Source: Gigantopelta aegis (lineage: Eukaryota > Mollusca > Gastropoda > Neomphalida > Peltospiridae). From it: DNA of 64,000 bases. The notes beneath the pieces are model-generated. The model saw only the letters and a list, made by a program, of their open reading frames with translations. It did no database searches and was not told the origin of the DNA. Both the position numbers and the translations under genes were made by a program. Positions 35,201-49,500 of the stretch are shown one piece after another (position 1 is the stretch's first letter; every line of letters starts with the position of its first letter). The stretch lies in NCBI RefSeq assembly GCF_016097555.1, contig NC_054702.1, forward strand, positions 71,888,856 through 71,952,855, in the 5' to 3' direction.

Positions 35201-37533
35201 GATGTCTGTCTGATTCTGGGCTGCATACCGAGATGTCCATCGAATCGACAGATGAGGATTGCTTAGACTTTTGTTCTTTTGCACAGTTCACGTACTGGTG
35301 CCGGAACTTTTGTCTCGATAACCTTTACCCTGCACTGCATGTGGTTATTGGTTGTCATTATTGAACTAACAGATCTTTGGTGTACTAGACAGAAAACACT
35401 CGGGGGTCTTGTTTTGTTCAATGTTCTGACGGATGCACCTCATTAGGTTGTCGCTTGTTATTGAAAAACTATAACACTTCAATACGTGAGGGTTACCTAA
35501 CACCTGCATCCCTGGTGGCTACGTTTTCCCACCCTGTCAGAACCAGCATGAGATGTGGCTTCCGCCTCCTGGTCCATGTGTTCTAGGAGCCGTACCTGCC
35601 ACTGCTGACGGATGCCACCATTCTGGTTGTTGTTACTAACATCACCTGCATTGGTCTGTGACGGGCATCCCTAGGAGGAGAGCTTACCAAGGTTGGCCTT
35701 ATTCTTCCACTAGTCAGCCTCTTTCCGGTTGGGGAGTTATCACAAGCATCTACGGATTTCAGCACCCACCACCATCTGTTGAATGCTGCACTTGTTTGAG
35801 GACAGGTAATGGCTATAGAAATGGAGAAAACTTGGAGTGTTTTCTCTTTTATAGATACATTACCTGTCCTCAAGATTTCATCCCGCCCGGGCCTCCCAGC
35901 TTCCTGTTCTCCGTGCGATGCGCTCAGGGAAAAAGAAGGAAGTTAGTCATGTGACCGGAACTAGAGAGCAGTATGCAGTAGAAGAATTTAGGCCATCCCA
36001 TTGGCTGTTGGGATGTTCGGACCAGACCACTTGCGTGGGGGGAGGTGCACTTGTTTGAGGACAGGTAATGTATCTATAAAAGAGAAAACACTCCAAGTTT
36101 TCTCCAGTTTATAACCAGTGAAATGTTTTGAATCAAATTGGTGCCAAGTTCTATTTGAAATTTGTTATGAAAAAGAGTTACATGTATGTCTTTAAAACCG
36201 TAGATTTCTTAATCATGTGACATTTGTTTTTAATTTTCAGCTGAGCTGGATAAAACACAGGCAACGTGTGCACTGACGGCTGTCATCAAATATTTAGAGG
36301 TGATCTATATTATTATTGCCTCATTCAACAGATTCAATGTTAAACGAACATTATAAATTATTTTATTTGTTGTTGAGTTTATTCATATTGAAATCTGTTG
36401 GGAGGGGAGGGGGGGTGTCTCTGTCTTTTTCTTTTATTTTGTGTTAGCATGAAGATTCTTTTTTTAATTTCTGTGTTAGGTGCAACAGTCACAAAGTGTA
36501 TTAAAATCCCCCCCATGTTATGTCTTTCAATTGCTGTAATTAGCATGCTGATTTTTTTATCAATCTGTGGTGTGTTCAGTCAGAGAAGTTGGCTAAGTAC
36601 AAAACTAGTGCATTGTAAACATGACTTTGATTACTTCATTATGTAATGATGACATTCATTATTTATTTTAATCAACTGTCTCTCAAAGAAATTGAGGGCG
36701 AGTTGTTGCCCAGTGGTAAAGCGTTCGCTTGATGCTCGGTTGGTCTCGAATCGATCCCCAATGGTGGATCCATTGGGTTATTTCTCATTACAGCCAGTGC
36801 TCAATAACCTGTGTAACAAAGGCCATGGTATGTACTAGCCTGTCTGTGGGATAGTGCATATAAAATATCCCTGGCTGCTAATCAAAAAAAGTAGCCCATG
36901 AAGTGGTGACAGCGGGTTTCCACTCAATATCTGTGTGGTCCTTAACCATAAATCCGATGCCAAATAACCACAAATAAAAAGTGTTCAGTGCATCATTAAA
37001 TAAAAACATTTCCTTCCTTCCTCAAAGAACTTGAATACACCAAAAAAATTTAATTTTAAAATATTGTTTCTGATTTTTAAAAATTATTATTATCATTATT
37101 ATTATTATTACAGCTTCTGTCAGATGAAGGGAACTTTGGCCAGTTTTCACTGACTACGTTCGATCTGAGTCAGTACATGAAGCTGGATGCTGCTGCCGTG
37201 AGAGCTCTCAATTTACTGCCGAGTCCAAATGAAGGTGTGGATTATCTCCCCTGCATTTAACAGCAGATTGACTTACAAATTATTTTTTATATTCTTATTT
37301 GCCCTTTTAAAGTTGAATTTTGTTCATAAGCAAATAGTTGTTGCCTATATTAATTCAGAATGTAAATTTCCACCGTCTTTTTTCGAAATGAGTTGTAATT
37401 ACTTCAGCAGATAAAAACTTACTTGAGGTGCTGTAACTTATGCTTGAGTTTTATTGAGTGGAGGCACTAGGTTGTCTCTCCGGCACTAACCTTAGTACTG
37501 GGAAGACTGATGTCTTGTATTCCAAAGCCAGCA

Positions 37534-37566
<33 letters not shown>

Positions 37567-40500
37567 TTTTGTGGGGGGTGGGGTGTAAGCACTCTTTTAA
37601 TTATTATTATTTGTTGAATGTTTTGCAAATTAATGTTGATTGTTACTTTTGTTCAGGTGGAAACAAAAACCAGAGTGTTCTGGGTTTACTTAATAAGTGC
37701 AGAACTGCTCAGGGCCAGAGACTTATGGGACAGTGGGTGAAACAACCCTTAATAGACAAGAACAAAATAGGTAAGAATACAAGATATATTTAGAACATAA
37801 ACAAAGATACAGTCAAAATCTAAAGGAATAGGGGCGGGACATAGTCCTGTGGTAAAGTGCTCGTGTGATGCTTTTTGGTCTAGGATCGATCCAGTTTGTA
37901 GCATCCATTTGAGCTATTTCTCGTTCTAGCCAGTGCATCACAACTGGCATATAAAAGATCCTTTGCTACTAATAGAAAAATATAGTAAATTTCCTCTCCA
38001 AGACTGTTAAAATTACCAAATGTTTGACATCCAATATCCGATGATTAATAAATCAATATGCTCTAGTGGTTTCACTAAACAAAATAAACTTTAAAAATGA
38101 AACATGTTTCTTTTTGTTTATAGTAGCATGAAATATATTTTATGGGGAACAAAAAAGGTACATACCTTTGAAACTAGGGATAGCGGCTTTGAACAAAATA
38201 TCTTTCGGGCTTTTTTGGTGCTAAAATCAAACTGAATTTTTTTTTAATGTATGTATGTGTATATATATATATATATACATGTTTATGCTGGAATATATTG
38301 TTACATTTTTTAATTAAAAGCAATTTAGTATTTAAAGATGAGTTGTGTGTTACAGAGGAGCGGCTGAACATCGTGGAAGCCATGATGGAGGATGCAGAAC
38401 TTCGTCAGACTCTTCAGGACGAACAGCTCCGCAAGATTCCCGATTTCCAAAGACTTGCCAAAAAATTCCAGAGGAAAAAAGCCACATTACAAGTAAGTTA
38501 TTAGTCCCCTACCAGTCTAACCAGAGGGAACTGTTGGTTTAGTCTTCTGTCTGGCCATCCATCTCTCCCACATAGTTTTCAAGATGTTTTTTTCACAGTG
38601 CCTTGACATTCTGAGCTGAAATTTTATGTATAGCTTTATCATGTTCTGTTAAAGATTATGCTTGACTTTCATGGCAATTTAATCATTTTTCACAGCGTTA
38701 TGGCCCTTAAACTTAGGAGATGGGAAACAAAATGTGTTGGACCTGGTATGGGACATGTAAGGATAGCTACAGATATATAAATGCATTGATGCATGACAAC
38801 AGTTAATACAGCAACTGATAGGCTGTCATATTTATTTTTGAATATTAAAAGCATACATTGTGATGTGTTAAACAAATTTTAACTGGTTAGGCATTGAGTT
38901 AGACATAGATGAAAATTGTTACTTTTATTTCTAAAGTTTGTTTAATTATTCAAGTTTGTTTTATTGTATGTTCAGGATTGTTACCGTGTGTACCAGGCTA
39001 TAGACAAAATGCCGTATCTACTGGAAACCCTGGAAAAACATGGTGGAACTCATTTGTCTTTAATCATGGAGATTTTTACAAATCCTTTGAAGGTACCTTA
39101 CATACAAATTTGATAGCATTTGATCTTGGTAATGGTAGTGAAAATTAATCTTAAGTAGAATTGTGTAGTAACCATGTTGGATAGAAGTCGAGAGTATGGT
39201 TTAAATATTTCAAGAAAGCAAATTTTGCTGATTTTGCATTTCATTTCATTGTAAACAAACAAGACAATTCTCTAATGTAAATGGCTCATTGACCACGTAT
39301 TGTTGTAAGAAAATATTATCTACACGGTTGAATGTTTTGTTTTAAGAGTTCTTGTTGGGCTTTAAAAATGAATTATTTTTCGTTATTGTAAATGTCACTT
39401 CTCTCTCATATTTAGAGAGGGCGGAGTTTTTAAAAGCAGGGAGACTTGATTGTTTTTTCATTAAAAACAATAATAAAATACAAATAATTTCGCCATTTTT
39501 ATTTGAATGTTGCCTTTATTTATTATGAGAAAATATATGTAACAACAAATAACGTATAATCAATGAAAGCGTAATACGCATTAAAAATTTAAATAATTAA
39601 TACCCAAATGAATAGGCACTATAGAAAATGTTTTTGTCTACCGTTCGAATGATCGAGCCAAAGGCTTATAGTTTGATGAACAGGTCAGTCTACAAATATC
39701 TTGGTCACAGAATATAAGTATATTTTAATAACAATTTCAACATTCTTATATTTCTGATAGGGATGCCTTAATGTGAGATAGTATTACTCTGTTCTTTTTG
39801 TTTGTCATCCTTGTGTGAAACAGACAAATCACCCCTTCTGATGGTCGATAATGATTTCCATTGTCCAACAGAGTTAAAGTTGTTTTGGTTTAATGTTGAG
39901 AAAAACGGTTCTCTAAGAAAGGTGACAATCATAACAAAATGAACCACTGGTATTTACCCGGTATAATACTTATTAATAACAAAACAAAAAACTAGCATTA
40001 ATAAAATAACACTAATAAATAAAACTTTAACTGAAACAAAAAAATCAAAGCTTGTAACCAGTTATTTATAATGTAGCTATTGGTCACGAAGACTGTACTC
40101 ATGATCAAAGTACAGTATTAAAATTATTAGTGCGAAATAGGCGGTTTATGATTAAGTTTTCACTGAGCAAATTAAATTTTAATTAAAAAAAGATGGATAA
40201 ACCATTATACAAAATTAAACAATAGTTACTAGACGTTATATACGCTTCAAGTCAGTAGCGCATTTTACCGTTAGATACATAACACTTAAACAGTATCTAT
40301 AATATATATTCCTCAAGTCCTTCACCATTCATACGCAACTGTGTACAACGTCAATGGTAACTGTTTTTACACAGTGACACTGATGTCGCTTTAAAGGTAA
40401 TGTCAGGGTGAAGTCGATCAAGGCGAAATTATGGCTCACTTTTGCCCACTGGAGTGAGACCTGAAGTAAGCCTTATTTGCTTAAGCTCTGTATGTTTAGC

Positions 40501-43500
40501 CGGCTTGCTTTAGCTGTTTAATTATTTAAATGTATTTTGATAAAATATTTTTTTTTTTAAACACATTAGGAGTTGCTGATGGATTTTGCAAAGTTTCAAG
40601 AAATGGTGGAATCCACAATGGACTTGAATCAAGTGGAGAACCACGAGTTTGTCATAAAACCGGACTTTGATGAGGCTCTGGCAGGTGAGAACTGAACCAC
40701 GAGTTTGTCATCAAACCAGACTTTGATGAGGCTCTGGCAGGTGAGAACTGAACCACGAGTTTGTCATAAAACCGGACTTTGATGAGGCTCTGGCAGGTGA
40801 GAACTGAATCACGAGTTTGTCATCAAACCAGACTTTGATGAGGCTCTGGCAGGTGAGAACTGAACCAGGAGTTTGTCATAAAATCAGACTTTGATGAGGC
40901 TCTTGCAGGTGAGAACTGAACCACGAATTTGTCATAAAACCGGACTTTGATGAGGCTCTGGCAGGTGAGAACTGAATCACGAGTTTGTCATCAAACCAGA
41001 CTTTGATGAGGCGCTGGCAGGTGAGAACTGAATCACGAGTTTGTCATAAAACCGGACTTTGATGAGGCTCTGGCAGGTGAGAACTGAACCACGAGTTTGT
41101 CATAAAACCGGACTTTGATGAGGCTCTGGCAGGTGAGAACTGAATCACGAGTTTGTCATAAAACCGGACTTTGATGAGGCTCTGGCAGGTGAGAACTGAA
41201 CCACGAGTTTGTCATAAAACCGGACTTTGATGAGGCTCTTGCAGGTGAGAACTGAACCATGAATTTGTCATAAAACCGGACTTTGATGAGGCTCTGGCAG
41301 GTGAGAACTGAACCACGAGTTTGTCATAAAACCGGACTTTGATGAGGCTCTTGCAGGTGAGAACTGAATCACGAGTTTGTCATAAAACCGGACTTTGATG
41401 AGGCTCTGGCAGGTGAGAACTGAACCAGGAGTTTGTCATAAAATCAGACTTTGATGAGGCTCTTGCAGGTGAGAACTGAACCACGAATTTGTCATAAAAC
41501 CGGACTTTGATGAGGCTCTGGCAGGTGAGAACTGAACCACGAGTTTGTCATAAAACCGGACTTTGATGAGGCTCTTGCAGGTGAGAACTGAATCACGAGT
41601 TTGTCATAAAACCGGACTTTGATGAGGCTCTGGCAGGTGAGAACTGAACCACGAGTTTGTCATAAAACCGGACTTTGATGAGGCTCTTGCAGGTGAGAAC
41701 TGAATCACGAGTTTGTCATAAAACCGGACTTTGATGAGGCTCTTGCAGGTGAGAACTGAACCACGAGTTTGTCATAAAACTGGACTTTGATGAGGCTCTT
41801 GCAGGTGAGAACTGAATCACGAGTTTGTCATAAAACCGGACTTTGATGAGGCTCTTGCAGGTGAGAACTGAATCACGAGTTTGTCATAAAACCGGACTTT
41901 GATGAGGCTCTGGCAGGTGAGAACTGAACCACGAGTTTGTCATAAAACCGGACTTTGATGAGGCTCTTGCAGGTGAGAACTGAACCACGAATTTGTCATA
42001 AAACCTGACTGATGAGGCTCTGGCAGGTGAGAACAGACTTACTACGGAGATGATTTCATCAGCATCAACTACCTCAAAATGTCTATAATTTGGTAATTGA
42101 GTAAAATTAGAGCAAGTTGGTTATCATTTTGGAATAATTTCTTTAAATCTCTAATTAATAAATCATGCATCCATGATATCATACCTAATTTTATAATTAT
42201 GTTACAATTATTATTGTGGACTCATTATTTTGACTTTGTCAACTCAGTTCTCATAGGTGTTAAAGAGTATTAAACAAAGTAACAAAGTGCCTAAACATAT
42301 CTACATATATACTCCCTGTAAATCTTGCAGGTTGATTGATGGTCATCCAGGATGATATTTAATTCTAATTTGATTACGTACATATAAAAATCAGCTATGT
42401 AATCTTTTTGCATTTTATCAATTTCATTATATTTTGATTATAGCATTGAGGGAAAAGATGGATGATGTTGAAGCTGGAATCAAAGGCCAATTAAACAGGG
42501 TATGCAAGTATTCATATGGATAGAAAAAAATAATGAATTTTGGAGAGTTCTTTTCTTTTCTTTTAAATTTACAATAAAGAAATTCCAACATGGTTAACAG
42601 ACTGTATATTAAATTATTAAAGTTTACTGTTCATAATTCGTCAGTTGTTCCATGTAGAGAGGTCTTTCTGTATCTACCATTAAAGCTTGGTGGGTTATTG
42701 TCATTATTTGTTCTTGATATGTTTACTTATTTTGTTATAGGTTGCTAGAGACCTTGGTCTGGAAGCCAACAAGACACTCAAACTAGAAAACAATAACCAG
42801 CTAGGCTATTTCTTTCGGGTAACGAGAAAGGTATGTTGATTCATTACATTTAGATGCTGTCTGGGGTAAAATGGTTTGTTCTAATTCAGTACAAAGATAT
42901 TCTGAATATTTCTTCTTGCATAACTTTCATCCACAATAAATCCAAAACAATAATTCTTATATGGCTGTACTTGTCTTGTAATCTTATGTGATCTTTTTGT
43001 GCAGGGAGGCTTTGAATAGCAGAAATATTATTTGTGTGGAAAAAAGTCATTAAAAGTACATGTTAAGATATGACAGTAGAACGTGTTCAGCTATACTTTG
43101 TCAGTGTGGTTAGATGTAAAAGTTCTACATCCTGGTAAAACTGTCACTGACTTCAGTCAAATGCATTGTGGGTTTTTGATAAAAAATTATTGTGAAGTTT
43201 GAATTTCTTACAGGATGAGAAGTGTTTGAGGAACAACAAGAACTACATAACAATAGACACGAAGAACAATGGCGTTCGGTTCCACAACAATGCTCTGAGA
43301 AAGATGAATGAGGAATACATGCAAGCCAAGGAGGATTACAATGAACAGCAGAAAAGTGTTGTAGCAGAGATCATCTCTATTGCAGGTTATTATCGGATAC
43401 CTAGTAAACATAATACAAATAACTTAATTTGTTTATATAGTTAGTGTTTGAGAGTATGAAGTTATGAATTATGTTTCCAGCTTCAAAATGTTCAACAGAG

Positions 43501-46500
43501 CTTATTGTTGTTCCAGATAGAGTGTTCATTCCAGTTATTTACTCTGATGTTCAGTTGTTTTGTTTAAACATTGGAAACGGTTCATTCAGACCTTGACATG
43601 TCTTTGAATTAATTTTAGATGATGCTCGAAACGTGTTTGCATTTTGTAAATGTGGATGCTTTAAATGTGCTAGAATTTTCTGGAAACTTTGAGAAAAGAA
43701 TATAAAAGTTTATTACATTTGGCATATTTCTATATTTTTTTAAAAACTTCAAAAGAAAATTCCCTTTTTTATCATTTTTAATAACGTGTTTAAAAAAATC
43801 GCAGAACTCAAGGTTTGCTACTCATTAATATGTAACATAATCTGCCATTACCATGATTATCCAAAATGTATTTCCCATAAAAAATATAATCTTGGGGCCT
43901 TTATAGCCCATGGCACATAATGTAATAGTTTAAAAATGTCCTTGAATACATCAGAAATGTGCTTAAAATGTTTGGGTTGGGGGGGGTGGTCAAATAAAGA
44001 TTTATTGTCCCCAGTCCATAGGCAGTGAATAGGTTGGGGAGCCATATTCACTGCCCTACAACATATACACCTCCCAGCAAAGAAACCTATAATGTATACA
44101 GTTAAATAATGACATTAATACGGTATAATGTTGTGTATAATATATGATGATAACGAGCACATAAAACAAAGTATATATGTGTCTGAGAGAAAATAGAAGA
44201 AAAACGAGATAGGAGCATAAAACATTCTTATGAATTTGTTTTATTTGCAGCTGGCTATGTGGAGCCCATGCTTCTCATCAATGATATAATCGCCCAGCTC
44301 GATGTGCTCGTCAGCTTCGCCCACGTGTCATCAAGTGCACCGGAGCCATATGTCCGACCAAAACTCCTGGAAATGGGTTTGTCTACATTTCACATTCATT
44401 TTATATTGCAGATACTGTAGACCTGCTGTCAGGTTTACTCAGGCTAAGAACTCTTCCCCCCCCACACACACACACACACACACACATACCCAGTGTTTCT
44501 GTAGTATAAGAACAAATAGCATCAACCCCTTACTAGTTACATTGTGTGGTGATGTTATCAGTTTGATCAAACACAGGCAATAGAGTTTCAAAGCAATCTT
44601 TGCACTACAATATCGTAAAACCATCTTAGGCTGTGACGTCACTACAACATAAACCATAGCCTATGATGGTTTTACAATATTGTAGCACTGAGAGGGCTTC
44701 ATAAATATGGGCCTGATTGTTAGAATGCCAAAATTTGTTGGCATGAAAAGTAATTGGAATGTAATATTGTTTAGTTTCTGTATTAAAGCCAGCATTTGTT
44801 TGATGTAGGTAGTGGGAGTTTGATGTTAAAGGAGGCACGGCATCCGTGCTTGGAGATGCAAGATGATGTTTCGTTCATTCCAAATTCGGTTTCTTTCGAC
44901 AAGAATGGTAAACTCTTTCACATTATAACAGGACCAAATATGGGAGGCAAGTCAACATTCATTCGTTCGGTGAGTATTTTGCTTTTGCATTTTTCTGATC
45001 TATTTGTTTTTAAAAATTGTAACGCTATTGAAAATCATTTTCATATAATAAAAATATTAGAGAATGGCAGTTTTATTTTTTGGGGTGTTAATGAAATAAC
45101 GCATGTTGCAAGATTCCCAATTGACAACAAAAAGCTGAAAGGCATTTCCTTCTTATTGAAACAAAAATTATTAAAATTGCATTTTCAAAAGGTAAGTTGT
45201 GATTTAAATGAGTATACAATTAAATATTTACTAGTTTTCACTGATCCTAAATTTCTGCTTTTTTTTTTTTTTAAAAGCCATTAGTTAATAAAAAATAAAC
45301 ATCCAATCAACACAGAATTCAAGTCATCTGAGCAATTTTTACACCAACAAGTACTTGCATGTGATGTCATTAAATACGTTTTTAAGGCCGAATCTGGCAT
45401 ATTTTTAGTGGACAATGTGGGTCAAATTGATACAGTTTGTTTATGTCCTACAGTGTTTAGCTACATACATTTACATCTGTGTTTAAGAAAAACAGACTTT
45501 AGCCCTATACTTTTAATAATTATGTCCTATGTATTTCAGATTGGGGTGGTTGTCTTGATGACCCAGCTTGGGTGTTTTGTTCCCTGCTCGGAAGCAGAAG
45601 TAACCATTGTCGACTGTATCCTGGCTAGGGTTGGAGCTGGGGACAGCCAACTCAAGGGGGTGTCTACCTTTATGGCGGAAATGTTGGAAACCGCATCCAT
45701 TTTGAGGGTAGGAGTTAAATAAACACTTATAAACATATAGGGCACACTCATTTGGCCATTCTAAAAATTGGAATAATCAGAATCCTAAATTCAGTTCCAA
45801 TTAGATAGTTCCAATGTAGAATTCAGTTCCAACTAGATTTTAACATTTCTCAGCCTTGAGGCGGTGTGAGAAAAATTGGAATTCAGTTCCAACTAGATTT
45901 TGACATTTCTCAGCCTGGAGGCGGTGTGAGAAAAATCAACGATGGCAGACATGTGTATAAGCACATGTAATCATTGCCATTGCAGGGGCGTTGGAAGCAA
46001 ATTAATATTGGGGAGGCGGATGTTGACCAAGTGAAGCAAGGGATTGCTGGGGGGGGGGGGGGGGTCTGCGGGCATGCTCCCCCGAAACAAATTTGAATTC
46101 TAGATGCCATTTCCTGCATTCTACTGCATTTAAGATACAACTTTAGTAGGTATCTCATACATATTTTTGTAGCAAAAGTACTGGTAAAAAAGCATATTTC
46201 ACCGATAATTTTATGACAATGAAAAAGTTTGTCTGATTTGTATGAGGTCTCACCATCTGTACCCTTTTCTTTGACATATTTGGAAGTGTGCAAAATGCAA
46301 ATACCATTTTACATGTGTGTAAACTGTTTTAGAATGTATTACAAAATAATAAACAAACAACACAGTACAGTCAGTTGTTGCTATTATATGAAGCCAGGGT
46401 ATTGAATCACCTTATAAAGTGATGAAAACATGGGCCAAGTGACATAACTCAATTTAGCTTTTAAATTATAACTGTCCTCCTACACATCAATACACATTAC

Positions 46501-49500
46501 TAAATGATAGCCTATATCATTTAGTAGCTTGGCCTGGGCTTTGACTCGTAAAAAGATAGAGTTATGACCCTTGATCCATGTGATTGATTGCAGAACCTGG
46601 AATCTATCCCTTTGTATTTTCAGCCTGGATTTTGATCCACACTATGTCATTTGGTTAGGATCTACATTCTTCACACTACAATTGACAGGGAAACAAATAA
46701 GACTTGTATCCAAGGTTATAAAACATCCTAATCTCAGAATCATTGATATCAATTGGCTGATATACTTATCAACCCATTAAGTAATAAATATCAGTGAGTC
46801 TGACATTGAAATTTTACGTACACAGATAGCCACTGTATCGCCTCCTGCCTATTACATGTACACCTAGAATTTGCCGAAATTTGCCAGTCGAGATACTTTA
46901 CAACTTGTAGACGTGTTTGCAACCTGACATAAATCCATATTGTCAGTGGCGTCTCTGTGTACATGAAGCAACATCACATGGTTTAATCGTTCTTGCGTCA
47001 TGCTGGAACGGAGGTAGGTTTTGACCCTGCGCAAAGCAGAAAATGATCTTTCGCTTGTGGCGTTTGTTGCTGGCATTACTAAAAGTAACTTCAGCACAGT
47101 CACAATATCACAGAACATGGTACGGGATGCTGGCTTCATCTCACGGATGACGTCCACAATCTGCGATATTGTCAGTGTTAACATTGTCTACCGATTGCTT
47201 TATGAGGACCTTAAAAGAGTCCAGTTGAGTGAGAAGAGTTGTCTTGTCAATGTCATCTTTGTAGAAGTCAACTACACAACCTTTTTTTTCCTCCAAATTA
47301 TGGGGCGGCGGCCACCACCCCTGCCACCCCAGTTCCGACGCCACTGCATTGGTACGCAATTTATGCAGTGCACTAAAAACAATGCTGGAAATATTATCAC
47401 CAACCATCATAAGGCTTCTGTTCCAATTTTGATCGATAGATAAAATTTTAAGAATAGTTGTCATTAAATTCCAACCAATCTTATAAAAACCAAGTAAAAT
47501 GCAATTTATTATATGTAATTTCTGCTTTGTCCATGTATGTCTTAAAATTAAAAATAATTAAGTTAATGTCTGAAACATTAAATGATTTTGCATTAAACTA
47601 GGTCATATTTTATCCTGCATTTGTACAGACCCTTAGGATGTTTAATCCAGTCTGTGACTTTAAAAAGTCAGTTTAAAGCCACAGGTCTAAGAGATTTCTA
47701 TTGTTTACAACAATATGTCACTGTACTTTTAGAGTTTTTTCATGTCCTTTCAGTTGTTAGTAGTTTTAGAATGAATGAATGAATGTTTATTGACACCCCA
47801 GCAGAAAAATACACATTAGCTATTGCTTGTTAAATAAGTATTTTCAGAAGGAATTATATGTCTATTTCATTAATGCAGACAGCAACAAGAAATTCTCTGA
47901 TAATTATTGATGAGCTTGGCAGAGGAACTTCAACCTACGATGGTTTTGGTCTGGCTTGGGCAATATCCGAGTAAGTTATTGTTTTTGCTGTCATCTTCTG
48001 CTCTAAAACATTGAGTTCATGGTCTGGAGATGTTTGACTTTTTAGATTTAAAAACCCCCAACTTAAATCAATTGCATGGTTTTGAAAAATCAGATAATTT
48101 TAGTAAACTGCGAAAATGGAAACTTAAATGGTTTGCCCTGAAGGTAATAGGAATTTGTTTTTTTTAAACTGAACTTTTGGTGTTTATCGAGGAATGTTTC
48201 TACTCTGGAAGATTAATAGAGAATACATGGAAATGTAAAATAAAATAGATTTTTAGATATTTGGAAGAAAACACTGTAGGTAGAATAACTGCACTTGTGT
48301 GGGAAGCTTTCTATTTGGTATAGGAACCATGAAAATTAGGGAAATATCAGCACTATTATGTCCTTTGATGAAAATTATTTTATATAGTCAAATTATTGTT
48401 TGACTTAATGTCCCTTTTTTTTAGGTATATTGCTACAAAAATACAATCTTTCTGCCTGTTTGCAACCCATTTTCATGAGCTGACATCACTGGCTGATGTG
48501 GTTCCATCTGTAAATAATCTACACGTGACGGCATTAACAACTAACAACACACTCACTCTTCTGTACAGAGTAAAACCAGGTGAGTTGATAAAGCACCCTT
48601 ACAGCACAGTACAGGTTGGGGTCAATAAAAAAAACTGGAAAAAAACAAGAGGGTTTATTTTTTTAATACACATCTATGAGGATGGATAATTAAAAATATG
48701 GAAGGGTAAAAAAAAAAGTTTATCCAGCTATATTTCTCAGCAATCTGAAGATTTTGTTCAATAATATGTTTAAGTATTATGTTTATTATGTTGCACAGTG
48801 AAATAGTGTTCTATCCCATTCAAAGTAAGACTGTCATTTCATTTACATGGACCTATACCTCTGTGACAAGCCTACAAAATATACTCTTATATTGTTTTTC
48901 TTTACAGGAGTTTGTGATCAGAGTTTTGGTATTCATGTGGCAGAATTGGCTCATTTTCCAAAACATGTTATCGAGGTAATTTGTTGTTAGTGGTAGTGGG
49001 AGGTTTTGAATAAATACTATTGGTATCTTTTTGGTGTTGTATTTAAAATTGCACTCCAAACAGACATACCTTGTGGAAATTTGGGAGTAATTATTTGGAG
49101 CTATCTAAGATTTCTGCACAGTAACCTTTCATATTCTAGAATGAGTATCTAGAACTAATATTTGATATTTCGGATTCTTATTATCTGGTACTTTTGGAAA
49201 TAAGATTTTAAAACTAACCTGGTAATTTTGTTTTATGTATGAATTAAAGGAAGAAAATGTTTTGTTTAATGACGCAATCAACACATTTTATTGACAGTTA
49301 TATGGCGTCAGACATATCGTTAAGGACCACACAGATACTGAGAGGAAACACACTGTCGCCACTTCATGGGCTACTCTCTTGGATTAGCAGCAAGGGATCT
49401 TTTATATGCACCATCCCACAGACAGGGTAGTACATACCACGGCCTTTGTTACACCAGTTGTGGAGCACTGGCTGGAACGAGAAATAGCTCAATGGGTCCA

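Larger units (their letters stand above)
30331..36106 (+). mobile_element. DIRS-type tyrosine-recombinase retrotransposon (fossil)
   Basis: About 5.8 kb inside MSH2 intron 9, in the sense orientation. The ends are inverted repeats of about 145-170 bases (near 30331-30482 and 35931-36106) that differ at only a few positions. An internal complementary region at about 35789-35873 joins sequence complementary to both outer ends. This arrangement is diagnostic for DIRS-1-like elements, which replicate through a circular form and leave no target duplication; none was seen. Parts, in order: a gag-like frame, a reverse transcriptase/RNase H region and a tyrosine recombinase. The coding regions are broken by several interruptions, the reverse transcriptase region most heavily. 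The close similarity of the end repeats suggests a fairly young insertion. Confidence 0.9.

Noticed and set aside
30331-36106. The retroelement in MSH2 intron 9 considered as an LTR retrotransposon or a Polinton.
   Set aside because: The terminal repeats are inverted, an internal complementary region is present, and a tyrosine recombinase replaces the integrase; no capsid or polymerase-B-like parts were seen.
45983-47464. Minus-strand frames considered as a host hAT-derived gene.
   Set aside because: The frames are shifted against each other, bounded by hAT TIRs and lack the N-terminal and catalytic parts, so this is a decayed transposon.
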